This document shows, piece after piece, positions 1-5,299 of a stretch of DNA of 5,299 nucleotides (position 1 is the stretch's first letter; each line of letters starts with the position of its first letter). Below the pieces are notes generated by a model that worked only from the letters and a program-made list of their open reading frames with translations, had not been told where the DNA came from and made no database searches. The stretch is taken from the NCBI GenBank assembly GCA_012728445.1, contig JAAYFA010000046.1, forward strand, positions 1 to 5,299, read 5' to 3'. Source of the DNA: Clostridiales bacterium (lineage in GTDB: Bacteria; Bacillota; Clostridia; Oscillospirales; Acutalibacteraceae). Position numbers and translations under genes: made by a program.

Positions 1-225
1 CATCCATTCATTGATGGTAACGGCAGAACCGGACGCTTGCTTGTCAATCTGGAACTTATGAAAGCCGGGTTTCCGCCAATTGATATTAAGTTCAACGACC
101 GAGTTGCCTATTATAATGCTTTCGATGAATATCATGTGAAGCATGACTTGTCTGCAATGGAGAAATTGTTTGTCGGGTATGTAAATGAACGGTTTGATAT
201 GTATCTGAAAATGCTGCAGGACTGA
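1..225 (+). CDS. Fic family protein, C-terminal fragment (5' end outside window)
   Basis: Seen: reading frame 1 is open from the first base to a TGA at 223-225, giving 74 residues. It begins with HPFIDGNGRTGR, a full match to the Fic core motif HxFx(D/E)GNGRxxR, so the catalytic histidine is the first codon of the window. The rest is a helical tail with the segment PPIDIKFNDRVAYYNAF, typical of Fic proteins of Firmicutes. Known of the family: Fic domains usually transfer AMP (less often other nucleotide or phosphate groups) from a nucleotide to a hydroxyl side chain of a target protein; the motif's His is the general base and the acidic residue binds Mg2+. The target cannot be told from this fragment. 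The N-terminal part, including any inhibitory (S/T)xxxE(G/N) helix or DNA-binding domain, lies upstream of the window. TTG 37 is not a real start, because the motif is encoded before it. GC is about 41% by hand count, lower than the genes to the right. No clear terminator follows. Confidence 0.93.
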   Translation, partial: HPFIDGNGRTGRLLVNLELMKAGFPPIDIKFNDRVAYYNAFDEYHVKHDLSAMEKLFVGYVNERFDMYLKMLQD

Positions 226-315
226 TACAAAACAATGCCGGACAGATATTACAGAGCCTAAAGTTATATGAATACGTTTTATAACAGGAAATGTGCAAAA
301 GCCAGCCAAACAGTA

Positions 316-344
316 TTGTCGTTTTGAAATACACATGATATAGT
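316..344 (+). promoter_or_regulatory. Predicted sigma-A promoter with extended -10
   Basis: A -35 like box TTGTCG (316-321, four of six consensus bases) is followed after exactly 17 bases by TATAGT (339-344, five of six). A TG dinucleotide at 336-337, one base before the -10 box, makes it an extended -10. The predicted start of transcription is near 351, giving a leader of about 40 bases before the ATG at 393. It lies in an AT-rich gap directly upstream of the metallophosphoesterase gene and would make that gene independent of the Fic gene. Just after the predicted start is a tandem TGAACT (357-362 and 364-369), which could be chance. This is a prediction from consensus only. Confidence 0.6.
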
Positions 345-378
345 ATATGAAAACAGTGAACTTTGAACTGTAATTATT

Positions 379-384
379 GGAGGA
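379..384 (+). promoter_or_regulatory. Ribosome binding site fixing the start at 393
   Basis: GGAGGA at 379-384 is a near-perfect Shine-Dalgarno sequence and ends 8 bases before ATG 393. An in-frame TTG at 363 would extend the protein by 10 residues, but it lies before this site and would place the Shine-Dalgarno inside the coding region. The frame is closed by TGA at 357-359, so no longer version is possible. Confidence 0.85.
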
Positions 385-392
385 AATCAACC

Positions 393-3116
393 ATGAGTAG
401 TAACAGAATGACCAGACCCCCGCTCTTGCTTGAAGATTTTGAGTCGGCGCGGACAACGAGCGAAGGGACCGGCCGGCGCTGGGGCTCCAAGGCCGAAAAA
501 ACCTATGCCTCGGTGGAGATTGTAGACAGGCAGAGCCATCCGCATATCATCCGCAGTGGGAACCACGCGTTGAAGTTCGACTACGACTTTCGGTATGAGA
601 CAACCGAGGGCGGGAGCCGTCGCGCTTATTTTACGACCTATGGGGGCGAAAATGAACATGCGCCGGACGATATGAGCATCAAAGACGACCCTCATGTTTT
701 GGTAATACCCGAGGGCGAATACCCCACACACCTTGCCATGTGGGTATACGGTGACAACAATGATGCTTGGTTTAATGGAATGATTATTGATTCCGACGGG
801 AAAAGTATGGATGTGACCTGCGGCGATCAGGACTGGGTCGGCTGGAAGTTTATCACCATGGATATTCCGCCAAAATTCAAGCTCCCGCTTTATGTCGTGT
901 ATGCCGCCCGTCTGCTTACCGGCAATCAAACCATCCACGGAACGCTTTATGTTGACGAGATTATGGCGATTTACGGTGGCATAGACTTCGATGCTTTGCC
1001 GCCCTCGATAACTCGTTTATCCGCTCGAGAAGAGCCTTCGGCTTTGCCCGGTTTTCCTGTAATCAGCGCGCTCCTGTGTGACTTAGACGATGACGAAAAC
1101 GGCTGTGCTGCGTCGGGCGTTGACACCGACCGTACCGAAGTAACCATCGACGGTGTTCGTCACAAAAACAACCTCTGTTTTGAACCGTCCGGCGAGGATA
1201 CCGTGTTGGAATTAACTCCGGATTTTTCTCTTTGCGGCGGTCAGCATAAGGTGGTCATCGTTGCCTTTGACCGCGCCGGCAACCGTAGCCAAGCCCGGAT
1301 GTTTTTTGATGTACATTCGCGTGTTCCCGGGGTCTATCCGTCGGTAGATGATGCGGTTGAGTTCGGCGGTAGTGTGTTCTATCGCCTCTTTATAGAGGGT
1401 TCGCTGAAAGATACGAAAACATCGCTTTCGATAAAATATGACAAGGAAATGCTTGCGCCCGCCAAAAATTTCTTTACTGCGGCGCAGGGGTTTACGGCAC
1501 GTGTTCAGTACGATGAGCGTCGAGTTCTTATTGAGACGGGTTCGGGCGAAAATAAAGGCAGAGCAGCGTTTTTAACACTCGAATTTGTAGCGACATCTGC
1601 GCATGACGGAGTTCGGGAGACGGCGCTTGTTTGTGAAAATGCTCAGCTTGAGTCAAAGGGAAAAGCCGAACAGTTTTGCCTTGCCGATGCTAAAGTTACC
1701 ATTAAGCCCGGGCTTTGCCTGTCGGTCGAGCAGCTTTGCAAAGGGTACGATACCGTGTTTACCGTTACCGATGCACAAGGGCAACCGGTAGCCGAAGCAA
1801 AAATTTACGAACGCCGGGGCAACACCGAGTACTCGGGTGAAACCGACGCCGAGGGGCGCTTAACCGTTGCCGGTGTTTCGAGCGGAGATACAGGTACGAA
1901 GCTCGATTTGTACGCCCGTAAAGAAAACCGCTTCAGCCTAACAACACGGTACATGATCAGTAACGATCTGGGGGTGGAGTACCCGGCAAACATCAATGTC
2001 AACTGCGGAAAGAATTGCTCGGAAATTTCACTAACGTGGCAGACAGGCGTTGGGATAAGCGAAGGGTATATCCGTTATGCGCTTAAAACGCCCGGGAAAA
2101 CAGCTTTGACGCCGGACGACATCATCATAAAAGCCGACCGCACAAACAGCTTTAGCACCTTTCAGGATGAATCCTGTGAAATGAACGGGTATTCGGTCCG
2201 CCTTACGGATATTGAGCCCGGTGCAGAATATCTGTACAAAGTCGGATCCGGCGATTTTTGGAGCAGAACAAACGTATTTAAAACAATGCCTGTGGGCAAC
2301 GAATATTCTTTCGCAATTCTGGCCGATACGCATAACGTCTGCGGCGATGCGATGGGCGTTGCACTCAAAAGCGAGCCGGAACTTTCATTTTTTGTCCATG
2401 CGGGGGATTTTGTTTCGGCCGGCGGTGTTTATGACGACTGGCTGGAATATTTTGACGATGCCGATGGACTGCACGCGGTTTACCCTATTGTCACGGGTGC
2501 CGGGAACCACGACCTAAGCGACGGCACCGGCGCGAATTACCGTCTCATACACAACAATCCGGACAATGGCCCGGCCGGCGCACCCAAAGGACTTTTTTAT
2601 TACACCGAAACGAATAATACGCTGTTTATTTCGCTGGGCGGCGGCTACGAGGACGACACAGCCATCATGGACTGGATTACCGAAACCATCCGGAACTCTG
2701 CGATGAAATGGAAAATCGTTTTGGTCCACGAAGGCCCCTATACTTGTTATATTAACTCCGCGGCGGAAGAGCTCAAATGGGGCGAATTCTTCGGCAATGC
2801 AGGTATTGATTTGCTGATTTCGGGGCATGACCACACCTATCAGCGCGCCACCATCAAGGACCATAACACGCTCGACGTTAATCGGGCGGTTTCATCATCC
2901 GATGGCGTTACGTATTTGCAGTGTGCAACGTCCGGCGGTGCGTCCAACCACGACTGGGCGACGCACCGAGAGATTTGGAACGCCGTTTACGACAGTAAAA
3001 CACCGTCCGTATCAATTCTCCATGTGACGGATGAAAAGATACGGGTTCACTCACTGTGCGTTGCCGATAACGCCGAGGGCTTTGAAGAATTTGACTGGTT
3101 TGAACTGACGAAATAG
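393..3116 (+). CDS. Multidomain metallophosphoesterase with PAP-type FN3, cohesin-like and ligand-binding domains
   Basis: A protein of 907 residues, TAG stop at 3114-3116. Domains judged by eye: residues 9-197, a jelly-roll/carbohydrate-binding-like domain (LEDFES at its start, LAMWVYGDNNDAW, YVDEIMAIYGG at its end) resembling those attached to secreted phosphodiester glycosidases of Clostridia; 201-307, Ig-like (DRAGN near its end); 311-438, cohesin-like; 442-520, carboxypeptidase-regulatory-like; 527-632, FN3-like domain as at the N-terminus of purple acid phosphatases; 635-905, calcineurin-like phosphoesterase. The phosphoesterase has every metal-binding motif: D645/H647 (ADTH), D672 (GDF), N705/H706 (GNHD), H779 (VHEGPY), H812/H814 (GHDH). 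It should therefore be an active dinuclear-metal phosphoesterase; the substrate cannot be told. It is not a classical purple acid phosphatase, since the first motif is DxH rather than DxG and no tyrosine follows GD at the GDxxY position. Odd: the N-terminus (MSSNRMTRPP) is no signal peptide, there is no transmembrane segment, LPXTG, SLH or dockerin, and there are 16 cysteines. It is probably monocistronic, from the promoter at 316-344. Confidence 0.9.
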   Translation: MSSNRMTRPPLLLEDFESARTTSEGTGRRWGSKAEKTYASVEIVDRQSHPHIIRSGNHALKFDYDFRYETTEGGSRRAYFTTYGGENEHAPDDMSIKDDPHVLVIPEGEYPTHLAMWVYGDNNDAWFNGMIIDSDGKSMDVTCGDQDWVGWKFITMDIPPKFKLPLYVVYAARLLTGNQTIHGTLYVDEIMAIYGGIDFDALPPSITRLSAREEPSALPGFPVISALLCDLDDDENGCAASGVDTDRTEVTIDGVRHKNNLCFEPSGEDTVLELTPDFSLCGGQHKVVIVAFDRAGNRSQARMFFDVHSRVPGVYPSVDDAVEFGGSVFYRLFIEGSLKDTKTSLSIKYDKEMLAPAKNFFTAAQGFTARVQYDERRVLIETGSGENKGRAAFLTLEFVATSAHDGVRETALVCENAQLESKGKAEQFCLADAKVTIKPGLCLSVEQLCKGYDTVFTVTDAQGQPVAEAKIYERRGNTEYSGETDAEGRLTVAGVSSGDTGTKLDLYARKENRFSLTTRYMISNDLGVEYPANINVNCGKNCSEISLTWQTGVGISEGYIRYALKTPGKTALTPDDIIIKADRTNSFSTFQDESCEMNGYSVRLTDIEPGAEYLYKVGSGDFWSRTNVFKTMPVGNEYSFAILADTHNVCGDAMGVALKSEPELSFFVHAGDFVSAGGVYDDWLEYFDDADGLHAVYPIVTGAGNHDLSDGTGANYRLIHNNPDNGPAGAPKGLFYYTETNNTLFISLGGGYEDDTAIMDWITETIRNSAMKWKIVLVHEGPYTCYINSAAEELKWGEFFGNAGIDLLISGHDHTYQRATIKDHNTLDVNRAVSSSDGVTYLQCATSGGASNHDWATHREIWNAVYDSKTPSVSILHVTDEKIRVHSLCVADNAEGFEEFDWFELTK

Positions 3117-3141
3117 CGACACGGAGCTTTTTTGTTGCACA

Positions 3142-3240
3142 GTAGGGAACGCATTTCATGCGTTCCGCAATAAAAGGATAGCTCGGTATCCTATGGCAGA
3201 TTGATAAGACGATTCGGCAAGAGCAGAGCCCTTGCCCTAC
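3142..3240. repeat. REPIN-like element: two inverted GTAG-hairpin units
   Basis: Left unit, plus strand: GTAG (3142-3145), stem GGAACGCAT (3146-3154), loop TTC, stem ATGCGTTCC (3158-3166), then G. Right unit, read on the minus strand: GTAG (3240-3237), stem GGCAAGGGC (3236-3228), loop TCT, stem GCTCTTGCC (3224-3216, one G-T wobble), then G. Both have the same geometry: GTAG, 9-bp stem beginning GG and ending CC, 3-base loop, G. The stem sequences otherwise differ. The GTAG ends point outward, as in REPINs/BIMEs, whose REP units carry a 5' GTAG-type tetranucleotide recognised by RAYT (TnpA-REP, IS200/IS605-like) transposases. The spacer holds a further 6-bp hairpin, AGGATA (3175-3180) with TATCCT (3187-3192). 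No protein is encoded and no clear target duplication is visible. GTAGGG-type hairpin repeats seem, from memory, to be common in Oscillospirales genomes, which I could not check. Two unrelated chance hairpins is the alternative. Confidence 0.55.
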
Positions 3241-3255
3241 AAGGCAAACGGCGAC

Positions 3256-3308
3256 AAAAACGGCGGCAATATCCCCAAAAAGGATATTGCCGCCGATATT
3301 TTTCTTTT
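3256..3308. terminator. Bidirectional intrinsic terminator between convergent genes
   Basis: A perfect 14-bp inverted repeat, CGGCGGCAATATCC (3261-3274) and its complement (3282-3295), encloses a 7-base loop. On the minus strand the stem is followed at once by five T (complement of AAAAA at 3256-3260). On the plus strand it is followed by ATA, five T (3299-3303), C and four T (3305-3308). It lies 27 bases after the stop of the V-ATPase subunit D gene, so it should end that operon. It lies 144 bases after the phosphoesterase stop, so it can also stop read-through from the left. No other convincing terminator exists in the gap. Confidence 0.88.
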
Positions 3309-3322
3309 GTTCGCATGTCAGC

Positions 3323-3937
3323 CTACTCGTTTTCCTTATTCCGTTTTATCACCTTTAGCCTAGAGAAATCTTCTCGGTCCTTTTCCTCCAGCGCGTCGGT
3401 GATATATTTGACGGTAGACTTAAAGCGCGGAATAATAACATTGTCTAAAGCATTGGTGCGCTTTTGTGTTTTTTTAATCGCGTCGGCGAGCCTGTAAACA
3501 CAGCTCTCCACTTCTGCGAGCTCTACCGTCTGCCTTTTTACTTCGTCAAATTTGACATAAGCCTCGTCCAGCTGGGAGTTGGTGGCATCAAGCCCATAGT
3601 ATATTTCTACCGGGCGGGGGGCGAGGGTTACCGTCGGCAGTTCCACACCCATCACGCTGCGAAAATCCATTTCAATGCCGTTGTCTACCGGGATAGTCAT
3701 CGCCGAACCCCTGCACACCCCAAGGGTGATGTGTGCCCGCTGAAGAGCGGCATAGGCGTCGGCGAAGGTGGCGGCAATTTGTCCTTGAATCACATTCGCT
3801 CGCTCAATCATCTGCATCATTTCGCGCACGAGGATACTGCGCTTGCGGTCCATCAAGTCATAGCCGAGACGGGCGAGCGCTAACGATTTTTGGGTGTTGA
3901 TTAAATTGTTTTTCGTCGGAAAAACTTGAGTGGCCAT
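3323..3937 (-). CDS. atpD: V-type ATP synthase/ATPase subunit D
   Basis: A protein of 204 residues, the normal length for subunit D. Recognisable family features are the N-terminal helix TQVFPTKNNLINTQKSLALA with the following segment LGYDLMDRKRSILVREM, and the C-terminal helix with KRTNALDNVIIPRF, matching the family's KRxNALExxxIP pattern. These two long helices form the antiparallel coiled coil that is the central rotor shaft turning inside the A3B3 head and coupling ATP turnover to ion movement through the membrane K ring. It is cytoplasmic and peripheral. The start ATG (3937-3935) has a modest Shine-Dalgarno, GAAAGG at 3954-3949, with 11 bases of spacing. It follows subunit B by 33 bases in the usual B-D order and ends just before the terminator, so it is the last gene of the operon. 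The symbol follows V-type usage (also ntpD) and must not be confused with the F-type beta subunit also called atpD. Whether the enzyme moves H+ or Na+ depends on subunits outside the window. Confidence 0.95.
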   Translation of the reverse strand: MATQVFPTKNNLINTQKSLALARLGYDLMDRKRSILVREMMQMIERANVIQGQIAATFADAYAALQRAHITLGVCRGSAMTIPVDNGIEMDFRSVMGVELPTVTLAPRPVEIYYGLDATNSQLDEAYVKFDEVKRQTVELAEVESCVYRLADAIKKTQKRTNALDNVIIPRFKSTVKYITDALEEKDREDFSRLKVIKRNKENE

Positions 3938-3970
3938 TTAAGGACAAACCTTTCAAAAGAATTAAAATTG

Positions 3971-5299
3971 TTACAATGTTTCACCGTTTTGAGCACCAGC
4001 ATAGTATTTATCGATCATGGCGTCTTTCGCCCTGTCGAGCATATTGCGTGGCAGTAGGGAAAGCAGCGCCCAACCCAAGTCAAGGGTCTCCGCCATGGTG
4101 CGGTTTTCGGTATAACCCTGGTTGATGAAGCGGTGGTCAAACGCTCTGCCAAAGGCCATGAGCTGTTTGTCGGTATCCGAAAGCTCGTCTTCCCCGATAA
4201 CCGATGCGAGCGCTTTCGCGTCCTGCACTTTTGCGTAGCAGGAGAAAAGCTGGTTTGCCAAGTCTGCGTGGTCTTCCCTGGTAAAGCCCTCGCCGATGCC
4301 GTCCTTCATCAGCCTTGAAAGGGAGGGTAGGATACTGATCGGCGGGTAAATACCCGTGGCGTCCAGCGCTCTGTCCAGCACAATTTGCCCTTCGGTAATA
4401 TAGCCTGTCAGGTCGGGAATCGGATGGGTGATATCGTCATTGGGCATGGTCAAAATCGGAATTTGGGTCACGGAGCCCTGCCGATCTTCGATGATGCCCG
4501 CGCGTTCATACAAGGACGCTAAGTCCGAGTATAAGTAACCGGGGAAGCCTTTTCTCCCCGGGATTTCGCCCTTGGAGGAGCTGAACTCACGCAGGGCTTC
4601 GGCGTAAGAGGTCATATCTGTCAAGATGACCAAAATATTCATGTTAAGGTCAAACGCAAGGTATTCCGCTGCAGTCAATGCACAGCGCGGGGTAATGATG
4701 CGTTCAATAATAGGGTCGTTGGACAAGTTGAGGAACATAACCACCTTGCTCATGACATTCGACTCTTCAAAAGAGCGCCTAAAATAGTCTGCAACATCAT
4801 TCTTGACGCCCATGGCGGCGAAAACTACCGCAAAATCTTCGTTGTCGGCAACCGATGCTTGTCGGACAATTTGCGCGGCAAGCTCATTATGCTTCATACC
4901 GGAGCCGGAAAATATCGGCAGCTTTTGGCCGCGGATTAAAGTGGCTAACGCGTCAATGGAAGAAATACCGGTTTTAATATAGTTGCGGGGATAGACACGA
5001 CGAACGGGATTAATCGGCGCGCCGTTGATGTTCCGGCTGCACACGGGGAAAACTTCGCCCATGCCGTCAATCGGGCGGCCCAAACCGTCAAACACTCTGC
5101 CGATAATTTCGGGCGACAAGGGCAGTTCCATGGGTTTTCCGAATAATCGGGTGTGGGTATTTTCCATAGAAATGCCACGGGTGCCTTCAAAAACCTGTAT
5201 AGTGACCTGCTTGCCGTCAATGCGGATGATGCGGCCATGCCGTACACTGCCATCTGCCAGTTTAAGTTCAGCCATTTCCTCAAAGCTCGCGCCCTCGAC
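3971..5299 (-). CDS. atpB: V-type ATP synthase/ATPase subunit B (N-terminus outside window)
   Basis: The frame is open to the right edge, giving 442 visible residues, stop TAA at 3973-3971. Family features in order (window numbering): GRVFDGLGRPIDG near 67-79, RNINGAPINPVRR near 89-101, TGISSIDALATLIRGQKLPIF near 110-130 read as two adjoining conserved blocks, the degenerate nucleotide-loop SGSGMKHNE at 131-139, and PPISILPSLSRL at 319-330, the ATP synthase alpha/beta signature region. The missing GKT P-loop shows this is B, the non-catalytic nucleotide-binding subunit that alternates with catalytic A in the A3B3 head; the arginine after the signature is expected to face the A-site nucleotide. 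The first ATG in the window (5275) is internal: the eight codons before it encode VEGASFEE, which fits the conserved family N-terminus, so about 15-20 residues lie beyond the edge. Subunit A is expected next upstream. The symbol is V-type usage (also ntpB). The fourth signature residue is Ser instead of the usual Asn/Asp. Confidence 0.96.
   Translation of the reverse strand, partial: VEGASFEEMAELKLADGSVRHGRIIRIDGKQVTIQVFEGTRGISMENTHTRLFGKPMELPLSPEIIGRVFDGLGRPIDGMGEVFPVCSRNINGAPINPVRRVYPRNYIKTGISSIDALATLIRGQKLPIFSGSGMKHNELAAQIVRQASVADNEDFAVVFAAMGVKNDVADYFRRSFEESNVMSKVVMFLNLSNDPIIERIITPRCALTAAEYLAFDLNMNILVILTDMTSYAEALREFSSSKGEIPGRKGFPGYLYSDLASLYERAGIIEDRQGSVTQIPILTMPNDDITHPIPDLTGYITEGQIVLDRALDATGIYPPISILPSLSRLMKDGIGEGFTREDHADLANQLFSCYAKVQDAKALASVIGEDELSDTDKQLMAFGRAFDHRFINQGYTENRTMAETLDLGWALLSLLPRNMLDRAKDAMIDKYYAGAQNGETL

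Noticed and set aside
37..225. A complete short gene starting at TTG 37.
   Set aside because: The frame is open to the left edge and the bases before 37 encode the conserved Fic motif, so this is the inside of a longer gene.
263..285. Inverted repeat GTTATA/TATAAC with an 11-base spacer after the Fic gene, considered as its terminator.
   Set aside because: The stem is only six AT-rich pairs with a large loop and no T-tract follows; it is too weak to call.
363..392. TTG 363 as the start of the phosphoesterase.
   Set aside because: The Shine-Dalgarno GGAGGA at 379-384 lies inside this extension and is ideally placed for ATG 393.
387..938. Long open frame on the minus strand opposite the start of the phosphoesterase gene.
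   Set aside because: It lies wholly opposite a well-supported gene, its product resembles no family I recognise, and no ribosome binding site was noted; it is a shadow of GC-rich coding sequence.
3113..3133. T-run at 3129-3134 right after the phosphoesterase stop, considered as a terminator.
   Set aside because: There is no stable hairpin before the T-run.
3142..3295. The three or more hairpins of the gap considered as a CRISPR array or a structured small RNA gene.
   Set aside because: The repeats are inverted rather than direct, there are no regular spacers, and no promoter for a small RNA is evident; a REPIN-like element plus terminator explains the structure better.
3201..3497. Plus-strand open frame running from the intergenic gap into the subunit D gene.
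   Set aside because: It reads through the terminator hairpin and antisense to subunit D, its product is basic and low in complexity, and it has no support as a protein.
3464..3883. Plus-strand open frame of 139 codons opposite subunit D.
   Set aside because: It is fully antisense to a clear V-ATPase subunit and shows no recognisable protein features.

Overview
The window looks like chromosome of an anaerobic Firmicute, most likely a Clostridia/Oscillospirales-type organism. The evidence is a bacterial V-type (A/V-type) ATPase operon, strong Shine-Dalgarno spacing, a moderate GC of about 50-55% in the coding rows sampled by hand, and a large multidomain metallophosphoesterase of a style common in gut Clostridia. 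The taxonomic call is inference; nothing in the window fixes the genus.

Layout from left to right. Positions 1-225 (+) hold the C-terminal end of a Fic-family protein; the window opens exactly on the catalytic histidine of the Fic motif. An AT-rich gap (226-392, about 33% GC over 226-362) carries a convincing extended -10 promoter and a good ribosome binding site. These drive a 907-residue protein (393-3116, +) built from a jelly-roll-like ligand-binding domain, an Ig-like domain, a cohesin-like domain, a carboxypeptidase-regulatory-like domain, a purple-acid-phosphatase-type FN3 domain and a complete C-terminal metallophosphoesterase domain. It has no visible signal peptide, anchor or membrane segment.

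The 206-base gap 3117-3322 is not empty. It holds a paired inverted repeat (3142-3240) in which each half is a GTAG tetranucleotide followed by a 9-bp stem with a 3-base loop, the layout of REP/REPIN elements. After it comes a perfect 14-bp hairpin with T-tracts on both sides, which should terminate transcription from both convergent directions.

The right part, on the minus strand, is the end of a V-type ATPase operon: subunit B (3971 to beyond the right edge, start missing) followed after 33 bases by subunit D (3323-3937). The two proteins belong to the same rotary machine: B is the non-catalytic nucleotide-binding subunit of the A3B3 head and D is the central rotor shaft. D appears to be the last gene, since the terminator lies 27 bases after its stop. 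The Fic and phosphoesterase genes show no evident functional link to the ATPase; they simply converge on it.

The most interesting items are the REPIN-like element and the phosphoesterase, whose domains look extracellular while it has no export signal and 16 cysteines.
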